Source: Pseudomonas sp. B21_DOA
Lineage (GTDB): Bacteria > Pseudomonadota > Gammaproteobacteria > Pseudomonadales > Pseudomonadaceae
Reading direction: 5' to 3'
DNA: 64,000 nt
Assembly (NCBI GenBank): GCA_030544685.1
Contig: CP086683.1
Coordinates: 3,596,001-3,660,000, forward strand
Below are positions 23,727 to 33,215 of the stretch, piece by piece. Numbering within the stretch: position 1 is the first letter of the stretch; the number at the start of each line of letters is the position of its first letter. The translations under genes were made by a program, and so were the position numbers. The notes under the pieces are model-generated. The model worked only from the letters and a program-made list of their open reading frames with translations, made no database searches and had not been told where the DNA came from.

Positions 23727-24389
23727 ATGTACCAATCACCCAGTTGGTTGCATGAATTGTGGCTCGCCCGCGAGCCGTTATGGCAAGGCTTTCTGACCAG
23801 TGTTCAGGTCTCGGCGCTGGCCATTGTGCTCGGCACCTTGCTTGGTGTGGTCGCCGGGCTGGTCCTGACATATGGCAAGTTCTGGATGCGTGCACCGTTC
23901 CGCGTTTACGTCGATCTGATTCGCGGCACGCCTGTGTTTGTGCTGGTGCTGGCCTGCTTCTATATGGCGCCTGCGCTCGGCTGGCAGATCAGCGCGTTTC
24001 AGGCCGGAGCCCTGGGCCTGACGCTGTTTTGCGGCTCGCACGTCGCCGAAATCGTTCGTGGCGCGCTGCAAGCCTTGCCGCGAGGGCAGATGGAGGCGGG
24101 CAAAGCCATCGGCCTGACGTTCTACCAATCCCTCGGCTACGTCCTGTTGCCTCAGGCGCTGCGGCAGATCCTGCCGACCTGGGTCAACTCGTCCACCGAA
24201 ATCGTCAAGGCTTCGACCTTGCTCTCGGTGATCGGCGTGGCCGAACTGCTGCTCAGCACGCAACAGATCATTGCCCGGAACTTCATGACCCTGGAGTTCT
24301 ATCTGTTCGCCGGTTTTCTGTTCTTCGTCATCAACTACGGCATCGAATTACTCGGCCGGCACATTGAAAAGCGGGTGGCCCTGCCATGA
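23727..24389 (+). CDS. Amino-acid ABC transporter permease 2
   Basis: Second HisM/GlnP-type permease, 220 residues, with the EAA loop in [21 protein letters not shown] and the signature [14 protein letters not shown]. The last codons overlap the ATPase start by four bases (ATGA), so the two products should be made in step. A GAGG site lies before the ATG at 23727. Confidence 0.93.
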   Translation: MYQSPSWLHELWLAREPLWQGFLTSVQVSALAIVLGTLLGVVAGLVLTYGKFWMRAPFRVYVDLIRGTPVFVLVLACFYMAPALGWQISAFQAGALGLTLFCGSHVAEIVRGALQALPRGQMEAGKAIGLTFYQSLGYVLLPQALRQILPTWVNSSTEIVKASTLLSVIGVAELLLSTQQIIARNFMTLEFYLFAGFLFFVINYGIELLGRHIEKRVALP

Positions 24390-25177
24390 CTCAAGCTCAA
24401 GTTGCTTCACAGGATCAGGCATTGCTGGACATTCGCAGCCTGCACAAACAGTACGGCGCGGTGGAAGTGCTCAAGGGTGTCGACCTGAGCATGCAGCGCG
24501 GCAATGTCGTCACGCTGATCGGTTCCAGCGGCTCGGGCAAGACCACGTTGCTTCGCTGCGTGAACATGCTCGAAGAATTCCAGGGCGGGCAGATCCTGCT
24601 CGACGGCGAATCCATCGGCTACGACGAGGTCAACGGTAAACGTGTGCGCCATGCGGAAAAGGTCATTGCCCGCCATCGTGCGATGACCGGCATGGCCTTC
24701 CAGCAATTCAACCTCTTCCCGCACCTGACCGCGTTGCAGAACGTCACCTTGGGCCTGCTCAAAGTGAAGAAGATGCATAAGGACGAAGCCGTGGTGCTCG
24801 CCGAAAAATGGCTGGAGCGCGTCGGCCTGCTGGAGCGGCGCAATCACTTTCCCGGTCAGTTGTCCGGTGGCCAGCAACAGCGCGTGGCGATTGCCCGAGC
24901 GATTGCGATGAATCCGAGCCTGATGCTTTTTGACGAAGTCACCTCGGCCCTTGACCCGGAGCTGGTCGGCGAGGTGCTCAACGTGATCAAGGGCCTGGCC
25001 GAGGACGGCATGACCATGTTGCTGGTGACCCACGAAATGCGTTTCGCTTTCGAGGTTTCGGACAAGATCGTTTTCATGAATCAAGGGCGAATCGAAGAGC
25101 AGGGGCCTCCCAAGGAACTGTTCGAACGCCCGCAATCGCCGCGTCTGGCGGAATTTCTCAAGAGCACGCGGTTTTGA
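24386..25177 (+). CDS. Amino-acid ABC transporter ATP-binding protein
   Basis: Cytoplasmic ATPase of the importer, 263 residues. Walker A is GSSGSGKTT, the signature is [16 protein letters not shown], and Walker B is [14 protein letters not shown]; note DEV in place of the more common DEP. The switch His is in LVTHEM. It couples ATP hydrolysis to the two preceding permeases. Confidence 0.95.
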   Translation: MTQAQVASQDQALLDIRSLHKQYGAVEVLKGVDLSMQRGNVVTLIGSSGSGKTTLLRCVNMLEEFQGGQILLDGESIGYDEVNGKRVRHAEKVIARHRAMTGMAFQQFNLFPHLTALQNVTLGLLKVKKMHKDEAVVLAEKWLERVGLLERRNHFPGQLSGGQQQRVAIARAIAMNPSLMLFDEVTSALDPELVGEVLNVIKGLAEDGMTMLLVTHEMRFAFEVSDKIVFMNQGRIEEQGPPKELFERPQSPRLAEFLKSTRF

Positions 25178-25208
25178 ATCTGCACTTTTGCAATCAGGAG
25201 AAACACCC

Positions 25209-25598
25209 ATGAGTATTACGCGTTACGGCACCGGCAGCACCGCCGCCGGCGGCCAGCCTCGTCCATTCGCCCGCGCTGTCGAAGCGGATGGCTGGCTGCA
25301 TGTGTCCGGTCAGGTACCGGCGGTGGATGGCGAGATCATTGTTGGCGGCATCGTCGAGCAGACCCATCAGACCATGAAGAACCTGATCGCGATTCTGGAA
25401 GAGGCCGGTTATGGCCTGGAAGACGTGGTACGGGCCGGTGTGTGGCTGGACGATCCTCGGGATTTCAGCAGCTTCAACAAGGTCTTCGCCGAGTACTTCA
25501 AACCCGAACACGCCCCGGCGCGGGCCTGTGTGCAGGCGAGCATGATGGTCGATTGCAAGGTTGAGATCGACTGCATTGCCTACAAGAAGAAGGCCTGA
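25209..25598 (+). CDS. RidA family protein
   Basis: RidA/YjgF-type protein of 129 residues, a family whose members hydrolyse reactive enamine or imine intermediates released by PLP enzymes. The conserved core includes VSGQVPAVDG near residue 32, QTHQTMKNLIAILEEAG, the variable FNKVFAEYF, and the Arg of PARACVQA near residue 105 that binds the carboxylate. It lies 31 bases after the ATPase with an AGGAG site before ATG 25209. Its place next to a PLP-dependent deaminase gene fits a protective role in the same pathway. Confidence 0.92.
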   Translation: MSITRYGTGSTAAGGQPRPFARAVEADGWLHVSGQVPAVDGEIIVGGIVEQTHQTMKNLIAILEEAGYGLEDVVRAGVWLDDPRDFSSFNKVFAEYFKPEHAPARACVQASMMVDCKVEIDCIAYKKKA

Positions 25599-25606
25599 AA
25601 CACGCC

Positions 25607-25713
25607 GATCGTTCCGACGCTATGCGTGGGAATGCAGCCCGGGACGCTCTGCGTCCCAAAAGCGGACGCGGAGCGTCCGGTGAGGCATTCCCACGCGGAG
25701 CATGGGAACGATC
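25607..25713. repeat. Long imperfect palindrome of the GATCGTTCC / GCGTGGGAA class
   Basis: GATCGTTCCGACGCTATGCG and its inverted mate CATGGGAACGATC bound a nested inner palindrome (GGACGCTCTGCGTCC, GGACGCGGAGCGTCC). This is a second, non-REPIN palindromic repeat type and lies between ridA-like and the IclR gene. Confidence 0.85.
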
Positions 25714-25756
25714 ATTGGCTGTAAACTCCCGGCGACTTTGAATGGAACCCACTGAA

Positions 25757-26521
25757 ATGACCGAAGACACCATCAAGCGCCGGGCTCGCGGTCTGGACCG
25801 GGCGTTCGATATCCTCGATTTTCTCAAGGAAATCGGCCAGCCGCTGCGCCCCAATGACATCGCCAATGGCATTGGCAGCCCGAAATCGACGGTCTACGAA
25901 TTGGTCGCATCCTTGCTGGAACGGAGAATTCTGGAGCCGGTGGGCAGGGACGGTCACGTCTATCTGGGCCGCCAGTTGTACTTCCTCGGCCAGGCGCATC
26001 TGCGCCATTTCGACCTCAGTCGTGAGGCCGATCACGCCCTGCAGGAAATCGTCAGCCAGACCCGCGAAACTGCGCAGATGTGCCTGCTCAATGGGCGCAA
26101 ATACACGGTGGCGCTGATGAAGGAGGGCGAGCGCCATTTCCGCATCTCATCCGATATTGGCGAAAACGCGCCGATCCCGTGGACCGCCTCCGGGCGCCTG
26201 CTGCTCGCGCATTTGAGCGACCAGCAGATCATCGACCTGATCGACGAAGACGACTACATCCTGCCCGACGGCGAACGCCTGCCACTGGAACGTTTTCTGG
26301 CGGAAATTCGTCAGGCTGGCATCGATGGCTTCTTCTCCTTCGACAGCGTCGCCGACACCTTCACCCATTGCTTCGCCGCGCCGGTCAAAGACCCGCAAGG
26401 CGTGGCCATTTGTACTTTGTGCATCGTCGCCCCACGGGCCGATGCGAAAAACAATTACAACGACTATCGCCGGGTATTGATCGAGAGCGCCAACAGCCTC
26501 GCCCGGCGGATCAACGAATAA
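25757..26521 (+). CDS. IclR family transcriptional regulator
   Basis: DNA-binding regulator of about 254 residues: an N-terminal winged helix-turn-helix (RGLDRAFDILDFLKE, then NDIANGIGSPKSTVYEL) and a C-terminal effector-binding domain with ISSDIGENAPIPWTASGRLLLA and VADTFTHCFAAPV. It sits between the transporter/RidA genes and the deaminase gene, so it most likely controls them. An in-frame ATG at 25742 would add five residues; 25757 is preferred because the protein family begins MTEDTIKRR and GGAAC lies upstream. Confidence 0.9.
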   Translation: MTEDTIKRRARGLDRAFDILDFLKEIGQPLRPNDIANGIGSPKSTVYELVASLLERRILEPVGRDGHVYLGRQLYFLGQAHLRHFDLSREADHALQEIVSQTRETAQMCLLNGRKYTVALMKEGERHFRISSDIGENAPIPWTASGRLLLAHLSDQQIIDLIDEDDYILPDGERLPLERFLAEIRQAGIDGFFSFDSVADTFTHCFAAPVKDPQGVAICTLCIVAPRADAKNNYNDYRRVLIESANSLARRINE

Positions 26522-26559
26522 CCGCGGCTGCCTGCGGCCGCGCCTGTGAGGATTCGACC

Positions 26560-27774
26560 ATGACCACTGCCATCAACTCTGCCGTAGAAAAAGGCGATGC
26601 CGCCATCGGTGCGCAACTGACCCGCGACGTCAGTCTGCCGGCGCTGGTGCTGCACCGCGAGGCCCTGGAGCACAACATTCGCTGGATGCAGAAGTTTGTC
26701 AGCGACAGTGGCGCGGAACTGGCGCCCCATGGCAAAACCAGCATGACCCCAGCCCTGTTCAAGCGACAGCTCGACGCCGGCGCCTGGGGCATCACCCTCG
26801 CCAGCGCCACGCAGACACGCGCCGCTTATGCCCACGGCGTGCGCCGGGTGCTGATGGCCAACCAACTGGTCGGCACGCCGAACATGGCGCTGATTGCCGA
26901 TCTGCTCGCCGATCCGACGTTCGATTTCTATTGCATGGTCGATCACCCGGATAACGTCGCCGACCTCGGGGCTTACTTCGCTTCGCGGGGCGTGAAGCTC
27001 AACGTGATGATCGAATACGGCGTGGTCGGCGGACGCTGCGGTTGCCGCAGCGAGCAGGAAGTCATCGAACTGGCCAAGGCCATCGACGCGCAACCGGCGC
27101 TGGCCCTGACCGGCATCGAAGGTTACGAAGGCGTGATCCACGGCGACCACGCAGTCAGCGGCATTCGCGAGTTCGCCGCATCGCTTGTGCGCCTGGCGGT
27201 GCAGCTGCAGGACAGCGGCGCCTTTGCGATCGCCAAACCGATCATCACCGCGTCCGGCTCGGCCTGGTATGACCTGATTGCCGAATCCTTCGAAACGCAA
27301 AACGCCGCTGGCCGCTTCCTCAGCGTGTTGCGCCCGGGCAGTTACGTGGCGCACGACCACGGCATCTACAAAGAGGCGCAGTGCTGCGTGCTCGACCGTC
27401 GCAGCGACCTGCACGAAGGCCTGCGCCCGGCGCTGGAAGTCTGGGCTCATGTGCAGTCGCTGCCGGAACCGGGTTTTGCGGTGATTGCTCTGGGCAAGCG
27501 CGATGTCGCCTTCGACGCCGGTTTGCCGGTGCCGTTGTTGCGCTACAAGGCCGGCGTGGTGCCGGCGACAGGTGATGATGTCGGCGCGTGCAAGGTCACC
27601 GCGGTGATGGATCAGCATGCGTTCATGACCGTAGCGCCGGGTGTCGAGTTGCGGGTCGGCGACATCATTTCCTTTGGTACTTCGCATCCATGCCTGACGT
27701 TTGACAAATGGCGTGTTGGGTTGCTGGTGGATGAGCAGTTGGCGGTCATCGAGACCATGGAAACTTGTTTCTAA
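26560..27774 (+). CDS. DSD1-type PLP-dependent D-amino-acid deaminase
   Basis: The 404-residue protein resembles D-serine dehydratase/D-threonine aldolase-like enzymes with an alanine-racemase-type barrel. LAPHGKTSMTP contains the Lys expected to bind PLP (near residue 57), and the C-terminal SFGTSHPCLTFDKW has the His-x-Cys pair that binds zinc in this family. The reaction would be deamination of a D-hydroxy-amino acid to a 2-oxo acid and ammonia. The ATG at 26560 follows GTGAGGA. The neighbouring importer and RidA protein fit uptake and catabolism of such a compound; the exact substrate cannot be read from sequence. Confidence 0.85.
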   Translation: MTTAINSAVEKGDAAIGAQLTRDVSLPALVLHREALEHNIRWMQKFVSDSGAELAPHGKTSMTPALFKRQLDAGAWGITLASATQTRAAYAHGVRRVLMANQLVGTPNMALIADLLADPTFDFYCMVDHPDNVADLGAYFASRGVKLNVMIEYGVVGGRCGCRSEQEVIELAKAIDAQPALALTGIEGYEGVIHGDHAVSGIREFAASLVRLAVQLQDSGAFAIAKPIITASGSAWYDLIAESFETQNAAGRFLSVLRPGSYVAHDHGIYKEAQCCVLDRRSDLHEGLRPALEVWAHVQSLPEPGFAVIALGKRDVAFDAGLPVPLLRYKAGVVPATGDDVGACKVTAVMDQHAFMTVAPGVELRVGDIISFGTSHPCLTFDKWRVGLLVDEQLAVIETMETCF

Positions 27775-27797
27775 GGCTTGAGACCGAGTCGCGGCCA

Positions 27798-27885
27798 ATC
27801 GCTGGCAAGCCAGCTCCCACAGGGCCGGAGGTGATTACCCAATTTATGTTCACCTTGACTATGTGGGAGCTGGCTTGCCAGCGAT
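27798..27885. repeat. REPIN, GCTGGCAAGCCAGCTCCCAC variant
   Basis: ATCGCTGGCAAGCCAGCTCC and the inverted GGAGCTGGCTTGCCAGCGAT are separated by about 40 bases. This is a third REP sequence type in the window. Confidence 0.92.
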
Positions 27886-27928
27886 GACGCCACAACAGCC
27901 ACCACCGAACGACCAGAGACCCTACCAG

Positions 27929-28864
27929 ATGACCACGCTCAGCCCTCTGGGGCCCAACACCCCGCGCATCGCCCTGATCGGCAAATGCATGATCGAACTG
28001 CAGCAACGCGCCGACGGCAGTCTGCAGCAAAGCTTCGGTGGCGATACCCTCAACACGGCGGTGTACCTGTCCCGTGCGCTGGGCTACAAGGCGCAAGTCG
28101 ACTACGTCACCGCGTTGGGCGATGACAGTTTCAGCGACGCGATGTGCCAGATCTGGCGCAGCGAAGGCATCGGCCTCGATCTGGTGCAGCGCCTGCCCGG
28201 TCGGCTGCCCGGTCTGTACTGCATCCAGACCGACGCCAACGGCGAGCGGCGTTTCCTGTACTGGCGCAACGAAGCGGCGGTACGCGATTGCTTCACCACC
28301 CCTGCGGCCGAGCCGATCCTCGCGGCGTTGCCGGACTACGACGTGCTGTATTTCAGCGGGATCACCCTCGCTGTACTCGGAATGCAAGGCCGCGCCCGAC
28401 TGATCAAGACCCTGATTGAAGCCAGACAGCGCGGCGCACGCATCGTTTTCGACAACAACTACCGCCCGCGCCTGTGGGCGTCGGTGGAAGAGGCGCGCGC
28501 GGCATATCGCAGCGTCCTGCCTTATGTCGATCTGGCGTTGCTGACGGTGGATGACGAACAGGCGCTGTTCGGGTTTGCCGATTGCGCTGAGGTGTTTGCC
28601 ACGTATGCACAGATCGGCACGGCGGAAGTGGTGCTCAAGCGCGGCGCCGAGGCGTGTCTGATTCGCTGCGATGGTGAGGCGTTCGAAGTGCCGGCGCAGA
28701 AGGTCGATAAGGTCGTCGACACCACAGCGGCGGGGGACTCGTTCAGCGCGGCGTATCTGGCCAGGCGCTTGCTCGGCGGCAGTCCGGCGGAGGCGGCAGC
28801 GGCGGGGCATGAATTGGCCAGTCGGGTGATTCAAGTACCCGGAGCGCTGATCCCCAGAATTTGA
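27929..28864 (+). CDS. PfkB-family sugar kinase, 2-keto-3-deoxygluconate kinase-like
   Basis: ATP-dependent kinase of 311 residues with the ribokinase fold. The N-terminal RIALIGKCMIEL and GGDTLNTAVYLSRAL blocks and the C-terminal catalytic motif VDTTAAGDSFSAAY, with its Asp as general base, are clear. The overall match is to KDG kinases, which phosphorylate 2-dehydro-3-deoxy-D-gluconate, but substrate choice in this family is hard to predict. The ATG at 27929 is chosen over upstream codons that would be translated from the REPIN. It may form the end of the deaminase cluster, although the REPIN lies between. Confidence 0.8.
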   Translation: MTTLSPLGPNTPRIALIGKCMIELQQRADGSLQQSFGGDTLNTAVYLSRALGYKAQVDYVTALGDDSFSDAMCQIWRSEGIGLDLVQRLPGRLPGLYCIQTDANGERRFLYWRNEAAVRDCFTTPAAEPILAALPDYDVLYFSGITLAVLGMQGRARLIKTLIEARQRGARIVFDNNYRPRLWASVEEARAAYRSVLPYVDLALLTVDDEQALFGFADCAEVFATYAQIGTAEVVLKRGAEACLIRCDGEAFEVPAQKVDKVVDTTAAGDSFSAAYLARRLLGGSPAEAAAAGHELASRVIQVPGALIPRI

Positions 28865-28876
28865 AATGCAATCCCT

Positions 28877-28977
28877 TGTAGGAGCTGACGAGTGCAACGA
28901 GGCTGCGATCTTTTGATCTTGATCCGCAAACGCAGAATCAACAGATCGCAGCCTCGTTGCACTCGTCAGCTCCTACA
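28877..28977. repeat. Inverted repeat with perfect 35-bp arms
   Basis: Positions 28877-28911 are exactly complementary to 28943-28977, with a 31-base centre. The outer part (TGTAGGAGCTG) and the inner part (GGCTGCGATCT) are shared with the repeat at 41363-41441. It lies between the convergent kinase and parvulin genes, where it could also act as a terminator. Confidence 0.93.
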
Positions 28978-28989
28978 CAGCAGCAGTGA

Positions 28990-29265
28990 TCAATCCCGAT
29001 AAAACACCTGCACCAGGTGATAGCCAAACTTGCTCTTGATCGGCCCATGCACGGTGCGCAGCGGTTTCTTGAAAATCACTGCATCAATCGCCCCGACCAT
29101 CTGTCCCGGCCGCACTTCGCCCAGATCGCCGCCGCGCTTGCCGGACGGGCAGGTGGAAAACTTCTTCGCCAGCACATCGAACGCTTCACCCTTGGCGATG
29201 CGCTGTTTGAGTTGTTCGGCCTCTTCGGCAGTTTTCACCAGAATGTGGCGGGCTTGGGCTTTCAT
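28990..29265 (-). CDS. Peptidyl-prolyl cis-trans isomerase, parvulin type
   Basis: Single-domain parvulin of 91 residues, PpiC-like, catalysing rotation about Xaa-Pro bonds. ARHILVKTAEEAEQL at the start, CPSGKRGGDLGEVRPGQMV in the middle and SKFGYHLVQVFYRD at the end are the standard blocks. No signal peptide is present, so it is cytosolic. A second gene of the same family lies at 48704-48985. Confidence 0.93.
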   Translation of the reverse strand: MKAQARHILVKTAEEAEQLKQRIAKGEAFDVLAKKFSTCPSGKRGGDLGEVRPGQMVGAIDAVIFKKPLRTVHGPIKSKFGYHLVQVFYRD

Positions 29266-29316
29266 CGTGCGATACCTGATAACGGGTGACGGCGGGGCGC
29301 GCGATTATGCCTCAAG

Positions 29317-31852
29317 TCACGGGATCGGGGTGCTCAACTTGCGGATCTTGCTCGCCAGGACCTCGAGTACAAACGGCTTGGCGACCATGTCCATGCCTGC
29401 TTCGAGAAAGCCCTGACGCTCGGCAGCTATTTGCGCGTAACCGGTCATGAACAGCACTTTAAGATCCGGCCGATGCTGGCGAGCAATCTCCGCCAACTGG
29501 CGACCGTTCATGCCCGGCAGCCCGACATCAGTGACCAGCAGATCGATGCGTTGTGCGGATTCGAGCAGCGGCAGGGCGGTCTGCGCGTTTTCCGCTTCGA
29601 AGGTTTTGTAGCCCAGCTCCTTGAGCAGATCGAGTACCAGCATGCGCACCGCCGGATCATCTTCAACGACCAGCGCGGTTTCACCGGTCGATGACGCCGC
29701 AATCGGTTCGGCATTCTTCACCGACACCGCCTCGGCATCCAGTTCAAGCAAACGCGGCAAGTACAGACGTACGCAAGTGCCTTGTCCCGGCACACTGTCG
29801 AGGCTGACATGGCCGCCGGACTGCTGGGCAAATCCGTAGATCATCGACAGCCCCAGTCCGGTGCCCTGGCCGATCGGCTTGGTGGTAAAAACGGGTCGAA
29901 CGCCTTGGAGCGAATTGACGGCGTCATGCCGGTGCCGTTATCGCTGACCGCGAGCATGACGTATTCCCCGGCCTTTACCGGCTCGAGAATGGTGATGTCG
30001 CTGCTGTCGAGGTACACGTTCGCGGTCTGGATCAGCAACGCGCCGCCCTCCGGCATCGCATCGCGGGCGTTGATCACCAGGTTGAGCAGGGCATTTTCCA
30101 ACTGACTGACGTCGGTGCTGACGGGCCACACGTCGTCGGGCAGGCGCAATTGCAGATCGATGGCATCGCCCTTGGTGCGCCGGATCAGGTCTTCCAGCGA
30201 GTGCACCAACTCGTTGACGTTCAGTTGTTTGCGGTCCAGCGACTGGCGCCGCGAGAACGCCAGCAAGCGGTGGGTCAGCGCCGCTGCGCGATTGGCCGAT
30301 GACACCGCCGCCTCGGTGAAGCGGCCAATCTCGTCGGCGCGTCCGTTGGCGATATAGCGCTGCATCAAATCCAGACTGCCGATGATGCCCGTGAGCATGT
30401 TGTTGAAGTCATGAGCGATGCCGCCGGTGAGCTGGCCGACAGCTTCCATTTTCTGCGCGTGGCGCAGAGCATCTTCGGCGCGCTCGCGCTCGAACATCTC
30501 GTTCTGCAAACGCTGGTTGGCCTGGGCCAGTTGTTCGGTGCGGGCGCTGACTCGCTCTTCGAGGGTTTCATTGAGATTGCGCAGGGCTTCCTCGGTTTTT
30601 TGCGCTCGGTCTCATCGATGACAAAGATGTAGAAACCGTTGACCGCACCGTCCGCGCCATGACGGGGCAGATAGTTCATCAACGCGTGACGGGTGCTGCC
30701 GTCGCGGTGCGGCGTGTAGAAACTGAACGAACAGGAGCGTCCTGCCAGCGCTTCAGCGATAAAAGGTGCACGCAGGAAATACGCCTCTTCGCCGATGACT
30801 TCGCGAATCGTACGACCGTACAGCTCTTGCGGAGTCAGCCCGTACCAGTCGAGATAGGCCGCGTTGTTCAGGCGAAAACGTTCTTCGGCGTCGACATAGC
30901 TGATCAGGATCGGCATGGCGTTGATGATCAGCTGCAATTCGGTCTGGCTCTGACGCAGCGCCTGTTCGGTGTGTTTGCGTTCGGTCAGGTCCAGCGCCGC
31001 GCCGAGAAAACGCACCGGCCGACCATGATGATCCTTGTAGCAACGGCCGCGTGCGAACACCCAGCGCAGCGTGCCATCAGCCTGCAGCAAGCGGTATTCC
31101 TCGGCGTACTCAGTGCCATGAGTAATGCAATACTTGATGCCGCGCGCGACCATGGCGCGGTCTTCGGGGTGTACCCCGTGCAGATATTCGCTGATCGGCA
31201 ACTGCCCGGCCCTGGCCGGATCGACACCGTGCAATTCGGCAAAGTGCGCATCGGCGATGAAGCGGTCTTCGCCAATGTCCCAGTCCCAGGTACCTACCGC
31301 GTCGGTGGCGGCCAAGGCCAGTTGCAGGCGTTCTTCGGACTGGCGCTGGGCCTTGAGGCTTTCCTCGGAACGGCGCTGCAACTCCAGGGCGATGCGGCGG
31401 CGTTCGTTGGTTTCGATGGCGGTGATCAGAATTCCAGCCACCTGGGCGGTTTCATCGCGAATCGGGCTGTAGGTCAGATCCAGCCAGAAATCGGTTTTCT
31501 TGCCGTCACGTTGCACGCTGAACCGCTGCTCGCTGAAGCTGCGTACCTGGCCCTGTAACACCGCCTGATAAATCGGTTCGGAGAAATCCCGGACTTCCGG
31601 CCAGACGTCATGAGTCGGTTGCCCGAACGCTTCGGGATGTTTGCTGCCAGCGAGCAGGGCAAAACCATTGTTGTAGATCTGCGTGAGTTGCGGACCCCAT
31701 AACAGCAGCATCGGCATCGGTGAATGAATGACGATATCCACCGCCGTGCGCAAGCTCTGCGGCCAGGTGCCGGCGGGGCCCAGCGGGCTGCGGCTCCAGT
31801 CGGTGCGGGCAATCAGGGCCTGAGCGTCATCGGTGGTGGGTACAGCGTTCAT
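29317..31852 (-). CDS. PAS-domain hybrid sensor histidine kinase with C-terminal receiver, two frameshifts
   Basis: Signalling kinase of about 845 residues after repair. It holds an N-terminal PAS/GAF-like region (RSPLGPAGTWPQSLR; LLLWGPQLTQIYNNG), two further PAS/PAC units (LALAATDAVGTWDWDIGED; NAMPILISYVDAEERF), a coiled linker, the H-box GGIAHDFNNML with the phosphorylated His, the ATPase domain (LLNLVINARDAMP; DNGTGM) and a receiver domain with the Asp in LLVTDVGLP. There are no obvious membrane helices. Breaks occur at 30596-30601 (T run) and 29887-29891 (A run); each is cured by one added base, giving TERKKTEEALRN and FDPFFTTKPIGQGTG. It is divergent from pilU. Confidence 0.87.
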
Positions 31853-31961
31853 GTTTCAATCCTGAGCGTGGTTCGGTGAGACGGGGTCTATCATTGTTGC
31901 AGGAGCCGCGCCAAGCGTAGGCCAAATCTGCTCATTCAATGCTTCGCGGGTGCTGTCAGCC

Positions 31962-33067
31962 ATGGAAATCGATGCACTGTTGACAATATTGTCGCAAAAA
32001 AACGGTTCTGATCTGTTCCTCTCTACCGGCGCAGCGCCGAGCGCGCGCATTGACGGTGTGCTGAGAGCTTTGAGCGATCAGCCATTCAAACCCGGCGAAA
32101 CCGCGGCCATCGCCGCCTCCTGATGGACGCCGAGCAACGCCGGGAGTTCGACCGGGATCTGGAAATGAACCTGGCAATCTCCCGAACGGGCGTCGGGCGC
32201 TTCCGGGTAAACATTTTCAAGCAGCGCAACGATGTGTCGATTGTCATCCGCAATGTCAAACTCGACATCCCGCGATTCGAAGACCTGAAGCTGCCGCCGG
32301 TGTTGCTGGAAACGGTGATGCTCAAGCGAGGGTTGATTCTGTTTGTAGGCGCAACCAGTTCAGGCAAGTCGACGTCGCTGGCGGCACTCATAGATCACCG
32401 CAACCGCCACAGTGCCGGGCACATCGTGACGATCGAAGACCCGATCGAATATATCCACCGGCACCAGCGCTCGATCGTCAATCAGCGCGAAGTCGGTGTC
32501 GACACACGCAGTTTCCAAGCTGCTTTGAAGAACACGCTGCGCCAGGCCCCGGATGTGGTATTGATCGGCGAAATACGTGATCGCGAAACCATGGAGCATG
32601 CGTTGTCATTCGCCGATACCGGGCATCTGGTGTTGTCGACCTTGCACGCGACCAATGCCAATCAGGCGCTGGATCGGATTATCAATATGTTCCCTGAAGA
32701 GCGGCGACCGCAGTTGCTGCAAGCGCTAGGCAATAACCTGAAAGCATTTATCTCACAGCGCTTGGTGCGTACTGTTGATGGTCAACGAAGGGCTGCTGTT
32801 GAGGTATTGCTAGGCACGCCAACGGTGGGAGATCTGGTTCGGCGAAATGAACTGGGAGAACTTAAAAGCGTTATGGAAAAGTCGGAGGGTGCAGGTATGC
32901 AAACATTCGACTCCGCGCTTTATAAGCTGGTTGAAGAAGGTGTCGTCGATGTAGATGAAGCAATTAAACATGCAGATTCTGTGAATAATTTAAGATTGCG
33001 GATAAAGCTGCGCTCAGACGATAGAATCAAAGATGATTCGTCGGGTGGTTGGGGGTTGATTGAGTAA
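31962..33067 (+). CDS. pilU: Type IV pilus retraction ATPase PilU, one frameshift
   Basis: Hexameric ATPase accessory to PilT in pilus retraction and twitching, at the inner face of the membrane. The start MEIDALLTILSQKNGSDLFLSTG at 31962 is typical of PilU. After AAIAAS the frame shifts at about 32119, and one added C continues as LMDAEQRREFDRDLEMN. Walker A is GATSSGKST, Walker B VVLIGEIRD, and the His box LSTLHATNANQ is present. The repaired length is 368 residues, slightly shorter than well-known PilU proteins. No pilT or other pilus gene is beside it. Confidence 0.88.
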
Positions 33068-33215
33068 AGTGGATGTTTATTGAGTTCGTGTTTGTTCTGT
33101 TGAAGTTTTCGCTCTGAAATGTTGGTTAATAACTAACTGGTTGATTGATGTTTGGTTCTGTTTAAAGTTTAAAGGCGTCGATTATGACGCTAATGAATTT
33201 AAACTAGGACAGAAC

